Part shown: positions 42,331 to 54,015 of the stretch, piece after piece
Position numbering within the stretch: the first letter of the stretch is position 1
Layout: every line of letters begins with the position of its first letter
Source: Thelephora terrestris
Lineage: Eukaryota > Basidiomycota > Agaricomycetes > Thelephorales > Thelephoraceae
NCBI GenBank assembly: GCA_015956445.1
Contig: WIUZ02000003.1
Span: forward strand, 1,054,001-1,118,000
Direction of reading: 5' to 3'
DNA: 64,000 bases
Program-made: the position numbers and the translations under genes
Notes under the pieces: model-generated
What the model saw: the letters and a program-made list of their open reading frames with translations, nothing else
What the model was told of the DNA's origin: nothing
Database searches by the model: none

Positions 42331-42888
42331 TCTTTTTGATGAGAAATCGTGTGAAGGTGTGAAGGTGTGAAGGTTGTGAAAACCTAGAAGAGATGCACTA
42401 CGGCCGGACCGATGTCCGGGAATTTGGGCAGAAAGAAAAGTTGCCCAATCTGGAAGCGGTTGCGATGTCGATGCAACGGGCGTATCCGACGGGCGTACGG
42501 AACAACAGATTATTCAACGGATTCAACGGATTATTCATACAGGCCTAATATTCGTAGACATAGAAGTTTGTATCACAGAATCAAAAAGGACAAACGAAGA
42601 AGAGCGCAGTCGAGAAAGGGGTAGACAAGAAGAGGGACGCCAATGGTGGTATGCCCAATGCATATAGAATCAGGAAGGAAAACGCGCCCAAAAGGAACGC
42701 AAGGCAGAGCGAGCTGATGATTACTTTTGAAAATATCAACTCTATCTGATACATCCCGTCTCCTGACTGGAACTGGAAGGGTGTCGATCAGGACGGCAGA
42801 GAAGGAGCAGTCATTGCCCGCTTACGTACATTGATATAATAGATCTGCCATGCTTTGCTATACTCCGTAAAGCGACAAGAGCCCTGGA
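42331..42888. other. No clear gene
   Basis: Short frames on both strands, none recognised; probably intergenic between Q2 and S2. Confidence 0.3.
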
Positions 42889-44047
42889 TCATCTATTCGG
42901 GGAAGGATTAGGGTGATTCTCGAGGTATGGAGAGACTCGTACGCGAGAAAGTAAGGAAGGCAATTGGCCCCCTTCCTTGTATCCATCCTCGGATGATTCG
43001 TCGACCTCGGTCGAAGAGGCGGAGATATCATTGGCCGCTGCGTTCCTCCGTCCACGAGAGGAGGTCCTTGAGGTTTCTTCGGATTTCCCGAAACCGCCAG
43101 GCTCATTGCGGAAGAAACTCCCATCGAGAGGTTGAAGGGGCGCTAGTTGGTCGCGAGTGCCGCTAGATTCGATATCATTGTCCACCTACAAATTTGGTGA
43201 ATGCTAAATCAACGAAATTGTGAGAGACGAGCTTACACCAAGTATATCGGGACTTAGGTGGCAACTGAGGTCGCGCGGATCGTAATTGGCTTCTGTTATA
43301 TAGGGGATAAAAGGCATTATACCCGCCAGATTGAAGCGGAGGTGTCCCTGTATAACTGCAGCCGCTGAGGTGTCAGATCGCGGGAATACGAGGAATGTGG
43401 GGGATGTGGCTCACTGCTTGTAGGATGCCCAGCATACAGTGCTGCGAGCTGCTTCGTGCAAAAGGCCAACGCGGCTGCTGAATCTTCGGGTTGTGGTACG
43501 CAGTGAGGGGACGGCGGGATAGGAAAAACTACCGGCAAGAATGAGAGGAATCGAGGGTCGTTTTTGACGTCGAGAAGGAAGGTGGCACGGCGGTACAGAG
43601 CTGCCCTGCGCGCTTTCATCCAAGGGGACTGGGCGAACCAAGGAGGGGGAGGTCCTTGATCCTGTGCGAAACTTGAGGACAGAGGAGGCTGTGGGGAGTC
43701 AGAATTACTTGAGCCGACCCTCACGGCATCCGGATCCTGCGCGAAGACATCAGGGGAAGCCAAGAGGGAAGACAATCAGGCTACATACAGTATGATCATC
43801 CCGAGGGTCACGGGGAGCGTTCTCCTCAACACCTTCATAAACCTGAATATAAGGCGGTGTTAGTTCTACTGAGCGAGGCAAAACTGTTTGTTGCGGTGAA
43901 AGTACACACATCCATGAATGATGGTGTGATGAAGTTGTAGATCCTGCGCGGAGTCTCAGACCCCAGGACAAGATCGCTCGACATAGAGGTTGGTCCAGCT
44001 CGGCGGACGATACGCTGTTCAAGCAAAGCAGATTCGTTAGATGCCAT
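42889..44047 (-). CDS. Gene S2, unknown protein (paralogue of S1)
   Basis: Exons on the minus strand: ATG 44047 (MASNESALLEQRIVRRAG ... RRIYNFITPSFMD); a short exon VYEGVEENAPRDPRDDHT; a long exon from DPDAVRVGSSNSDSPQPP through FLSFLPVVFPIPPSP to near 43320; and a last exon from about 43187 (VDNDIESSGTRDQLAP) to 42889. Introns are GT-AG. Near 43330 the part equivalent to S1's EGILPFVPCLTYQYDP continues in a different frame (AGIMPFIPYITEANYDP), so either an intron is missed or the copy has a frame change. Function unknown. Confidence 0.45.
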
Positions 44048-44099
44048 TGGTGCAGAGGTGATGAGGCGAGGAACAAGAAGACAGAGAGATTTGGTGATG

Positions 44100-44570
44100 T
44101 AAAGCTCGAGGAGGAACAGAGGACGATGGGGGGAGACTTACATTAGGCACCCGTATTTATATTGTTGAGGACCATTTTGGCCTCTTCTGCTTTGTTCTTT
44201 GAGGTTTAGGGACCAACGACATGAACATTTTGGCGTCTATGCGTCGAAAGAGCTGGGAAATGAAATCGAATTTCCAGGCTTACCGCCGCCAGTTGCCAGA
44301 TCGCACATTCATTCTCCACGCTTAGACAGAGACACGGGTAGGGCGATGGACTTGGGCTTTTCGACTCGTTGATCACGGCACAGACCTCTTGTCTTGAAAA
44401 GTGGTTGGCCCATCGAGTCGTTTCCCAAGGACACGTTTGTCACACGGTGGTCACTTGTGACAAGCATGACTACTGGTGGTCCCTCTCACCCTCTGACAAT
44501 GGGCACGGCCGCAACAAAACAGGTACATAAGAGTCCGTCCGTTAGAAGCTGGAGACTCACCAAACATTGA
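44100..44570. other. Intergenic region between S2 and P1
   Basis: No coding features recognised; presumably the divergent promoters of S2 and P1. Confidence 0.35.
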
Positions 44571-45736
44571 ATGTCTAACAAACGTCCCCCGACAGTGATT
44601 TATCTGCCTTCGTCCGGTGGTTACACAGGTTCCAGGATCGTTTCTGAGGTGAGAGACTTCTTCGCGTTTCAGTAGGGCGACATGTATGACGTGCCGATTC
44701 TGCAGTCTGAAGATCGTAGGAGATTTCCATTCCGTCGATACAGCTTTGACGAAGACGGTGGCTTGGTGGTGAGGACGCGAAATGTGAGCCGTGACAAGTG
44801 CGTCTCGTCCGACCTCGCGTCCGATGATCTTATCTAACTATCAGACAGCCGTACCCGTCCTTACGTGAGACACACAGTGAGGTTCTCCACCCCCGTGTCT
44901 CGTAGTGGGTCCCTGTCGGAACCTCCGGAGGCTGAATCACCCCAATCACCCTCAAGCCCGAGGCAGGATGACAGGGCAGACCTTTTGAAGACTCTGGTCC
45001 CTGCGCTCATCCGGGACCCTGCCATGTACAAAGAGTCAATCTCCTCGATTTGTACCTCGCACAACATCGATCCTTCTGTCGTTTCCGCCATCAAGTCAGC
45101 TGTTGAACAGGGTTCTTCAAGTCGTCCGCTCGAACGGTGTGTATCGCGCATGGTGTTTGGACTTCCGCAGCCACATCCTAACATACCCCCTCACTGACGT
45201 TCAGGACTACATCTGGCATTGCCGCCATCAAGCATCCTGTTGGGCAGGGTTCTTCAAGTCGTCCGCTTGAACGGTACGTACCTCATTTCGGTATTCGAAT
45301 CTTGCGCGAAAGTGCTGATGAATTGGTTTCAAGTCGCCGGACGCCCGATCTCCCAGCCGCATCCTCACATATTCCAATATCGAAATCTGGTATGGTTACC
45401 ATCAAACAGGACCGACCATTTCCGTCTGGATCTCCCGGGGTCACTACCTGGTATAGCTCCTACTCCGTCGACAACATCGATTCCCCCCCTTCCAACCTCA
45501 ACCCTAATGTTGGGGATCTCTACATCCACACAAACCGCGCTGAAGATTTCCACCATATCTGGCTTTTTGGCCTTGATACAAGCTGGAGTAAAGTCGCGGT
45601 TTCCGACAAGGTGTATCACCCCGTTATTGCGGACAGGGTTTTGAGCCTGCGAGCGAATGGCACACCAAGTTGGATTACTGCGGCTAGTTACACAACCATC
45701 AAGGGGCGTAAGGATAAAGCAAGAGCACACTCTTGA
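44571..45736 (+). CDS. Gene P1, unknown protein (paralogue of P2)
   Basis: Begins MSNKRPPTVIYLPSSGGYTG at 44571. Later exons include a Ser/Pro-rich stretch then LLKTLVPALIRDPAMYKESI with NIDPSVVSAIKSAVEQGSSS (to about 45137). The last exon has VTTWYSSYSVDNID, GDLYIHTNRAEDFHHIWLFG and WITAASYTTIKGRKDKARAH before the stop at 45736. About 70 bases around VEQGSSSRPLER are tandemly duplicated (45097-45140 and 45228-45275). Introns are only partly resolved. The C-terminal Trp-rich part (IHTN ... IWLFG ... W) may be a small beta domain. Function unknown; P2 is its inverted paralogue. Confidence 0.45.
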
Positions 45737-46170
45737 ATGAATCGGATACGACCATCCGGAATGTTCGTGTCAGGTTATACTTCCATACTTCCTTGCCTTT
45801 TCACTTGTATCACGACGTCGCTTGTATCACGTGATCAGTGCGGTCTCGACTTTTTCAATTTTGTAAATTGTAAACATCATGGAACACCGGGCCGAATGAT
45901 CAGAGTCGCAGTAAATTTATGGCATTTGCAATAAGGGGTAATTATCGTGAAGAGAACATTTCAACATTTCAACAAAACACAGTCCTAAAACTATATCGTC
46001 TCGGGGGGATGACGCGTGTCGCGAACAAAGCTGATCGGAAACGTCTGGCGGGCATCGGTGACCACTTCTTCGGGCGGGTAGAAGAGGTCGGGTGGGGAAG
46101 TCCCGGTGGCGTTGCCGGCGTCCAACTGTTCCGGAGGCGGGGATTGGGGAGGACAGGCCGGTGTGTGCAC
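45737..46170. other. Between the convergent genes P1 and R2
   Basis: No gene recognised; likely 3' untranslated regions of P1 (plus) and R2 (minus). Confidence 0.35.
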
Positions 46171-46704
46171 CTAGTCGTAGACAGGGTCAATGAAGTCAAC
46201 AGTGAAGGGAGGACAAGATTCGACGCACGACATGAGTTGCGCAAATGGGCGGAGTCTGGAAGGGGACGTATTAGCCTGATTCAGTTGCAGAGTGAAATCA
46301 AATACTGATGTTGATGGAGGGTAGTAGACACGGCCAGCTTTTATAACTAGTCGTTGTGCGTGATATCGGGTCACGACAGTGCGGGCAAGAGCGAGGCGAT
46401 ACAGCTTCTGGAGAAGGGCATATTCGAAAAAGAGTTCGTAGTAGTTCTCGGCGAACTCTCCATGGACAGAATTGCAATGGGCCATAACCAAGTCCAGATA
46501 CGCTTTGCCGCGGAGGGACAAGCCCTCGCGAGCACTTGCTGCTTGCTCCGACATGTGGCGTTGGGAAGAAGGAATGAAACTACAGTAATCGTCATGAACG
46601 ATGCTGTGGGAAGTAAGGGAGTTGATCTTCCGCCTCAGATACTGTTGTTCCACCCGCAGGTTAGCGATCGTGGCCCGAGTTGCCCAGTATCGCGACATCA
46701 ACAT
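46171..46704 (-). CDS. Gene R2, unknown protein (paralogue of R1)
   Basis: Minus-strand frame of 177 codons: ATIANLRVEQQYLRRKINSL, then HDDYCSFIPSSQRH, helical parts (FAENYYELFFEYALLQKLYR), and a C-terminal LRPFAQLMSCVES. It aligns with R1 by similar spacing. Upstream DNA to about 47510 is also similar to that of R1. The start is uncertain because upstream exons may exist. Function unknown. Confidence 0.45.
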   Translation of the reverse strand: MLMSRYWATRATIANLRVEQQYLRRKINSLTSHSIVHDDYCSFIPSSQRHMSEQAASAREGLSLRGKAYLDLVMAHCNSVHGEFAENYYELFFEYALLQKLYRLALARTVVTRYHAQRLVIKAGRVYYPPSTSVFDFTLQLNQANTSPSRLRPFAQLMSCVESCPPFTVDFIDPVYD

Positions 46705-47510
46705 TGGCAGTGGGTCGGGAGTTCGATTAAGCGAGAAAGTAATGACGGGACTATAAAATTATGAGATTCAATCCAAACGAGGAAGGCGGAACAAACCCGA
46801 GGGATACTGATTGACTTGGGACCTCGATTCCAACGACAGGACCATCCGAAGTGGGCTGCGAGAATTGTCCGTGGTCCCCAATGGACGTTGTGCGATGGAA
46901 GGGGTTGGGAACCCCGCCCATAGTTGTACGAGTGGCGTTGACAGTGGTAGCACTTTTGATGAAAGTCAGTTTGACTCTCTCGCAGGCAAAACTATTGAAC
47001 ATTACCTTACTACGCCCGAATCAATGTGAGCATGTGCACGGCGCTGAATGTCTCATGATTCGGTGTTCGACGCCATTGCTGTTCCTAGATCGCGATCACG
47101 AAACACAAGTCAGGGGCGTAGCCAAGCCAGAAAGGAAGACGGCCAACGCACTCGAAAAATAGCCAACAGGGGGAAGACTTGTGGGTGAAGGTTTTGGTTC
47201 TTGACAAGAGTAGATGCAGAGAGTATATAGAGGAGGAGCGGTGAAAGAAATACCAAAGAGTATCCAACACCAACACGTGGGGCAACACGCCCCCGATCTA
47301 TTTGGACAAAATCTTGGGCATTCGGCTCAAACATACCTACCGGTGTGTCGTCTGCGCACGGCGATAGAAGTAGGGCACCTACGGGTTGGCGCAGCTCTTT
47401 GGGTCCGATACGGTTCCGCATCCCTCAGCCCCAACTTCGCAGGATACCCGAGGATATCTCGGAAAAGCGAGATTTGGGACTCAGAATGTCGGACTGGCAG
47501 CTAGGGCCCA
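46705..47510 (-). other. Upstream part of the R2 duplication
   Basis: Similar to about 34200-34870; see R1. May include further exons (the frame with GGVPNPFHRTTSIGDHGQ is shared with R1). Confidence 0.35.
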
Positions 47511-47689
47511 CGATAGAAATCAACATTAGTGATTGTCTACTAGGCCATGGGGGACGAGGGTCATGATGTTGGGGGATGGTGAAATCAAAATTTCGGGCAA
47601 CGCCGGTATGCCTCCTGTCGGACGGACGGACGGACGGGCAATTCCTCAATAACAATTGTTGAATTGTTCTCTCACCGTGTCTTTCACCC

Positions 47690-49265
47690 ATGCCTTATGA
47701 GCCCACAGCAACCCTCTCCGGACACACCGACTCTGTCAGAGTCCTCCGTTTCTCACCCCACGGGAATTATCTCGCCAGCGGTGGGGACGATGGACTCATT
47801 CTTGTGTTTTCAACCGACACCTGGAGGATGGTGGCGAAGATCGTGAACGTCTCTCCGGTCACCGCGCTACTGTGGCATTCGGCGTTCCCAAAGACGATCA
47901 TGTGCGGGTTTCATAGCGGCGCAGTGGTCACAATCTGTCTTGATAGCGGGGATCGGGTGCGATACTGTTCCACTGCCCCGTACCTTGTCTTACCGATTTA
48001 CTCCTCTCCTAGGATGTGGCCGGCAGGAAAATATGGACGGATACATTTAATGGACCGATCAAGTGTGTCACTTCCCACCCCTTTGGCAAGACTTTCGCAA
48101 TCGCCCATGGTGGAGATGTGACGCTTCTGGACCAGACTACAATTTGTCGGTCATTCATTGTTATGTTGATATTGACATTAACGACCTACAGCCACTTGGG
48201 AGAACTTACGAAAGCTTCCAGACCCCCCCGAATTCTCGCGAAATCTGCCATCCCCCAGCGTGCGGGCGACGCACTTTACCCGAAATGATCGAATTATTGT
48301 CTGCTACCTAGATCATGGCATTGTGTGAGTGCAATTCGTTCTATCAATTTCCCCTCTCATCACATTTACAGTTGCTGGGACTTGGCTACGTTGGGTGTCC
48401 TATGGCGTATCAGGCCAAGGACATGTAACATGTGTGTGTCGGCGTGTCCATTCATGCTGCGCCCTTTGTCACTGACCCGTTTAGTGGATACTCGGCAATA
48501 TCGCCAGACGAGAAACATCTGGCCGTTTCCAACTTGTTTGACGGCCTCGACTGGTATTCATTTACCGAACACAAACTCAGCCACTCTGTACCCTGCCCAA
48601 TCAACCTCCAGAATAATGTGCCTATCCCAGTTCGCTTTGGTGCTGATGGAGGTATCATTATCGTGGGGGGGTCCTCAGGGAATGTGAGGATCTTAGATTC
48701 GATGACAGCCGAGACTATGCAAACACTGTCACACGATGGTACTTGAGTCTGCTATTCATTTCCACGATTACAACTCATTGGGCGCACAGGCGACTTCATT
48801 CAAGCACTGGTTCGGATCCACAACTGACTCACACTTCCCTCTCCTGCTCAATCTTGTATTAGGATTATTACACAGCTGAGGATGTGAGCACGATAGCAAC
48901 AGGGGTTTCGGAACTTGGTACCAAAACGACAGTGAAGATATGGAAGTCTGTCGAGGAGGCAGTCCCGCAGGAATTCCCGCCTCCAGGAAGCCGAGAAGTC
49001 CCGCCTCCAGGAAGCCGAGAAGTCCCGCCTCCAGGAAGCCGAAAAGTGGAAACCAAGGTGATGATTGTTTACCTTCTACGCTCGTACTTATTTATGTTAC
49101 CACCAGCATCGCTCCTACCTACAGGTGGTTATCCCCATCCTGACAGTTCTCCTCGCAACCGTCTACCACCTGTCTGTGACTGGGTCACAGGTGGCCTTGC
49201 AGGAGAAATTCGGTGCGCGACTTAGTGCCTGGAGGGGCGGAGAAAGCGGACCGGAAGTTGCATGA
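47690..49265 (+). CDS. WD40-repeat protein with C-terminal membrane anchor
   Basis: Complete eight-exon model: 47690-47956, 48013-48145, 48192-48324, 48372-48431, 48485-48738, 48790-48809, 48863-49057, 49125-49265, giving 400 residues with all phases consistent. WD40 signatures are clear: TATLSGHTDSVRVLRFSPHG at the start, GGDDGLILVFS, then a central HGIVCWDLATLGVLWRI and LAVSNLFDGLDWYS, and VGGSSGNVRILDS. Exon 7 has three tandem copies of a PPPGSREV unit. The last exon begins with a hydrophobic helix (VVIPILTVLLATVYHLSV) that could anchor the protein in a membrane. It matches a WD40 family I associate with Agaricomycetes. It would act as a scaffold; partners are unknown. Some donors (GTCGGT, GTTCGG) are non-consensus. 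Confidence 0.7.
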
Positions 49266-49449
49266 CAGGAATCATTTTTTGCGATCATTTATTTGTATTA
49301 GATTTCGAATCGACAATGATGCTGGACCTCTCGTCTTATCCTTCCAATAAATCGCGCGAATTTTTAACTATTCAGATTATCTCTACAAGTAAAGTGCCCT
49401 CGTTGACATCGATGACGGCAGTTCTGGAGGCGGGTCGTTGCTGTGCTCT

Positions 49450-50237
49450 TCATAGGCGGCTGAGCTCGTCTTGGACATCATACCGCTCTCGTTCCTCTTT
49501 CTCAGCATAGATTTTAGCGAAGAGTGAGGGATCGAAGTTTTCAGAGAGGTTGGTTGGCGCATTACGTCCCTGGGCTTCGTACACCATAGAGAGAATGCCG
49601 CTAAGCACGAAATCGCGTTGGGGTTGCCCGATGCTTTCGGCACGGCATCCAGGGCAGTTTGTATTGCCCTGGGAGGTGAACCACTCGATTAAGCACGGGC
49701 CGCACCAGACATGACGGCAATCCAGGCTACAACAACGGCTTAGCCTCTGAATACGGATGGCATGTTCCGGGATGGGCGTACCTATACGGGAGGGCATATA
49801 CATCCAAGCAAATCATGCATTTCAACTTCTCGCAAACCTCGTCCATAACCTGAAAGACGTGTCAGACGACAGTGAGAGACGACAGTGAGATCGTAGATCC
49901 AGGCAGTGGAGTGTACCTCCTGAAGACACGTCAGGAAATAGATCCATAGGTAATGAGGGAAACAGACTTTGCGTAACGCGTGATCAACGTAGTTGGTGAC
50001 CACAGCCCGATCCCGTAGTTGCTGGCAATCGTCGTGACAGCCGTTGAGCTCTTTGCGACAGCCGTCGAGTTCTTTATCCAGAGCCGCGACCCTTGCAGTG
50101 GATTCAGCATACTTCTCGTGGAGCTGGATGAACCCCTTCTTCAGGGTCTTATGATCCTGGGGCACGGTCAGCACAACTTCTCAAGGATTATGCGTGCCCA
50201 CCTCTTGGAGTTGTTTGATGTAAGCCTGATTCTGCAT
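49450..50237 (-). CDS. RING1, RING-type E3 ligase-like protein
   Basis: Four exons on the minus strand: 50237-50202, 50156-49968, 49849-49782 and 49738-49450; 193 residues, phases consistent. The N-terminal coiled coil (YAESTARVAALDKELDGCRK) is followed by a C3HC4 RING: CMIC, CSLDCRHVWCGPC and CPGC, with an intron inside the RING. The short C-terminal tail contains FVLSGILSMVYEAQGR. RING proteins transfer ubiquitin from an E2 to substrates; the substrate is unknown. It is a tandem paralogue of RING2, about 330 bp away, with the same domain order and the same intron position in the RING. Confidence 0.7.
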
Positions 50238-50563
50238 GGGGGAGGGCGGCACTGGGGGATGATGTGAAAGGATGATGTGAAAGTGGGGGGTAGGGAAGGT
50301 ACATCTCGGCCCCAAGGCGACCCCAGGGGTTTAAAAACGTGTCGAGATGTGGCGACGTGGTCACGAGTCGCGACGCGACACGATAAAGAGCCCTTTGACC
50401 AGGCGCGAACCGGAGCTCAGAGATTGCGGCGATCGCCGAAATCGATGGCTGACATCGATTTGGCGGAACGTGGGTTGGGAACGATCACGCTTAAATTGGC
50501 GACGACGTCTGTGGGGCTGAACACTTGTCATTAAATTCAATTAAAGATGTATGTATCTAGAAT

Positions 50564-51710
50564 TCACAGTTCCTCGTCCGACTCTTCATCACCTGCTTGA
50601 GGTCCCCAATCCGACTCATCGCTCTCCAAGCCCATTTGGATATCCATGTCATTCTCCATGTCGTCCTCAACGACAATAGGCAGGTCAACTGCGCCGAGAA
50701 GCTGATCCTGATCTGCCACCAGTATCTCCAGCCGCCTATTCCTACGTTCTTCGCGCGCCATCAACCACATTTGTGCGAACACGTCAGTATCGAAGGTTTC
50801 AGATGCGGGGGTCGGCTCTGCCCGGTTCTGGGCTTGGAAAATGAGGGAGAGGACACTTTGCAAGACGAATTCGCGCTTTGGCTCGTGTCTGCAAGCAGCG
50901 CGGCATTCTGGACACGACCTAGCAGGACTATCGTTAAAGAATTGTAGGAGGCATGGTCCACAAAACATGTGTCTGCAATCAAGACTTGAAAGACATCAGT
51001 ATGACCCAACTGCAGCGCAGGCGTATGTGCTTACCTGTACGGAATCGTGTACAAGTCGAGACAAACCCCACATTTGAAGCCCTCGGCAAGCCCTCTCAAC
51101 AACTAGGAGAGCGTTAGATGGGCTGACTCTGATTGTCATGGGAACGATAGACCTACATTATGCGCGGCGTCAGCAACTCGCTGATCTGCGTCGTGAGCCC
51201 GACGTTCTGATTCCTGGAGACGAGCTTCCACCTCGCGAGCCCGGTGTTCGGATTCTCTTAGCTGAATTTCTGTCTCTTCCGACTTTTGCTCGGCAGCTTG
51301 GACACGGGCCTGAGAATCTTGGAACCGTTGCTCCACTAGTTGAATCTGACCGTCTAGATCTTGATCTTTGGCAACCAGTAGGGCGTGGTCTTCTTGAAGT
51401 GACTTGAGGCGCGCCTCCGTGGCGGTAGCCGTGGCGATTGCTTCCAGGTGCTGTTCCCTAAGTTTTATGAAACCCTTCTTCAGCAAACGGTGATCCTGTG
51501 AAATTCTTAAGCTCATGGGTCGGCTAGGGTGAACGACGTTCACTCTACCTCTTCCAACTGCGTTATTCTTGAGTCCTCACCACGATAAAACGCGGGGTGG
51601 GACGGCCCAGATATGGCGGCGCCTCTTCCACAGGAGCCAGAGGAACTACCAGAGTTGGTGGCACTAACAGCAGCTTCAAATCCCTTCACTAACCGAGCCC
51701 GCCTAGACAT
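50564..51710 (-). CDS. RING2, RING-type E3 ligase-like protein
   Basis: Four exons on the minus strand: 51710-51549, 51495-51157, 51102-51035 and 50984-50564; 329 residues, phases consistent. The N-terminal disordered part (MSRRARLVKGFEAAVSATNS) is followed by a long coiled coil (VEQRFQDSQARVQAAEQKSE and on), then a C3HC4 RING (CGVC, LDCRHMFCGPC, CPEC) and an acidic C-terminus. The tail segment FVLQSVLSLIFQAQNR aligns with RING1. Longer than RING1 mainly through the coiled coil. Probably formed by tandem duplication; both copies keep all RING ligands. Confidence 0.7.
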
Positions 51711-52090
51711 GTCAACGGTGAGTGACGATAGAAGTAATGGTAGGAAGATGCGAGCGATAGGATCGAGGACAATCGAGGGGGTCAGATTTTAGAGCTTTGC
51801 TGGAAGCCGGAGCCTTTAAATCATGGATTTGGGATCATGGTCGGAGCGCAATTGGGTGGACACCGTGGGGGTGGACACCTCGCCTTTGGTCCTTTGGATG
51901 TCACAATCACGATATCACACACGTGACATATGCTGTATCGGTGTATCGGCGGGGCTGGGAGAGTGGAGAGTGTCGATAATCATTATAGTATAGCACGGAC
52001 CACGGTGGTTGTGAGGAGGAAAAAACAAAAACAAACACGACTTGATATATGACGAGTTATCGACACACAACCAACTGCATATTTATGTAA
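51711..52090. other. Between RING2 and P2
   Basis: No gene recognised; the 5' region of RING2 and 3' region of P2. Confidence 0.35.
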
Positions 52091-53139
52091 CTAAGCACGA
52101 AAGCTATGCGATTTGGCGCGACCTCGTCGGTGTTGTATTGAAGTAAAGCCGGAGGGAGTAATCCAATTGGGGGTCCCATCTGACCGGATGTTCAGCACAC
52201 GATCCGAAAGGGTTGGGTGGACAGTCTTCGCTTGGTCTGTGACCGCAACCCAGCAAGCGTTTGCGTCGTAGAACCAAACTTGGCGAACCATGGTCGACAT
52301 ATTCGTGTGGATGTATATGTGTCCTGCAGTTGCGGGAACAGCTGGTGGCTTCACCATGTCTGCATAGGATTCAGTGGAATACCAAACAGTCGATCCGCGG
52401 GGCCCGGAGAGAAACGCTCGCTCGTGCCGATGGGGAGTGAGGCGGACAACGGGCACAGTACTAGAGGATGCGGGATTGTGCAAAGATGAGGTCGGGAGGT
52501 CTAGCGTACGTTGTCTTTGGAAGCTACGCGTCAGCGCCTTATAAAACAGAAAGCCCACAATGCTCGTACCGCTCGAGAGGACGGCTTGGCAAGCCCTGCT
52601 CAACTGCGTATCTGAGGGCGAGTACGACGGAAGGATCCACATTGTGCGCAGCACAAATTGATGATAGGGACTCCTCGTACGTGGTGGGGTCGTGGATGAG
52701 TGCGGGAAGCAGGGCTTTCAAGAGTTCCGCCGTGCCGCCCTGCCTTAAGCTGGAAGAAAGTTGGGGAGATTCAACATCTAAGGGCGCTGAAATGGATCCA
52801 TTGCGAGGTAAGGGTGTCGACAACATCGTGGGGTGTTTCTCATAAGGATGCGTGCGGCTGACCAGAGTTCAGTGTTAGATAAGACAATCGGAAGCGAAGG
52901 TCGAACGAGACGCACTTGTCACGGCTCACATTTCGCGTCCTCACCACCAAGCCACTGTCCTCGTCAAAGCTATACCGACGAAATCGGAATCTTCTGCGAT
53001 CTTCGGACTACGATCGGGATGGCATGCAATCACCTTGTCAAAACGCAAAGGAGTCACCCACCTCGGAAACGATCCTGGAACTTGTGTGACCACCAGAAGA
53101 GGGTAGATAGATCACTGTCGGGGGGCGTTTGTCAGACAT
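52091..53139 (-). CDS. Gene P2, unknown protein (inverted paralogue of P1)
   Basis: Begins MSDKRPPTVIYLPSSGGHTS at 53139. A middle exon contains LLKALLPALIHDPTTYEESL and NVDPSVVLALRYAVEQG; the last exon contains STVWYSTESYADMV, GHIYIHTNMSTMVRQVWFYD and WITPSGFTSIQHRRGRAKSH, with the stop at 52091. The order and the terminal ITxxxxTxIxxRxxxAxxH pattern match P1. Intron boundaries are only partly resolved. Function unknown. Confidence 0.45.
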
Positions 53140-53390
53140 TCGACATTGGGCGAGAGTTCGGGCTTCGAACGGACTCTGGACTCTTATACGCCCGTTTCGC
53201 CGTGGCCACCAAGTTCATCGAATGATCGATACAAGGGTCATTGGGGTCACGTGAATCGCACCCAAAGGTTCTTTCAGGATGACCGCCAATTCCTCGTCGG
53301 TGAGTGAATAAAAGCAAATCAACAAGGGATGCTCTGCCAGCCACTCTTTCCTTTATCTCACCAACTCAACCGTCTGATCGCCTCTGCACT

Positions 53391-53964
53391 ATGCGCCTAC
53401 GACAGAAACCAAACGGACGTACGGTGCGTAGAAACTAGTCTCGTAGAAGATTGTTCTCTCCTGACGTGCGCTCACAGAAACGCGGAAGCATCAAGGGCTA
53501 CCTCTTCACGCCGTTGCTTATCCGCAGAGCCTTGATTTCTTTTGAATCCATGGTTCCTCGTAACGAGGGTTACAAGAACCCTCAGTATTTGAAGATCGAG
53601 GCTGCTTTTGCGAAGACCGTGGAGCCTGAAGACGTCCACGACTGCATGGTGTCCGTTGGCAAGGACCGGTTCCTTGTCACTGCCTATTGGGCCGGAACAG
53701 AAGATCCGAATCCCGCGGTCGAAATGGTGTGCGGCGGATTAGAGTGGCGTGGCGAAATTGCCGTCGTTCAAGTTGGTCGAGTTGTCACGTTCTACAAGCG
53801 GGTTCGCCGTACCACCGCAGTCAAGAAAGTCGTTGCTAAGTAAGTCGTCCACTCCCTCTCGCTCACCGACCCCCTGCCCAACCCCGTCCTTTAGATTCGT
53901 CACAGAGTTCATGAGATGCATGGTAGTTGGGGATCCGTTCCCCACCTCTCTCGTTGCGGGCTAG
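53391..53964 (+). CDS. Gene X, small unknown protein
   Basis: Complete three-exon model: 53391-53423, 53478-53839 and 53895-53964, 154 residues, GT-AG introns of about 55 bp. It starts MRLRQKPNGRT KRGSIKGYL. The core has SFESMVPRNEGYKNPQYLKI, VEPEDVHDCMVSVGKDRFLV and GLEWRGEIAVVQVGRVVTFY, suggesting a compact alpha/beta fold. The C-terminus is FVTEFMRCMVVGDPF. No family was recognised; upstream sequence (53140-53390) has no other gene. Divergent from P2. Confidence 0.6.
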
Positions 53965-54015
53965 GGCCATGGTGTTGCGGGCTAGGGCCATGGTGTTGCA
54001 GGCTAGGGCCATGGT
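53953..54015 (+). repeat. Three 21-bp tandem repeats at the 3' end of gene X
   Basis: Unit GTTGCGGGCTAGGGCCATGG plus T, three copies with one base difference; the stop codon of gene X (53962-53964) lies in the first unit. Confidence 0.7.

Noticed and set aside
51613-51780. Plus-strand frame starting MAAPLPQEPEELPEL
   Set aside because: It lies antisense to the first exon of RING2, whose exon model is complete and frame-consistent.
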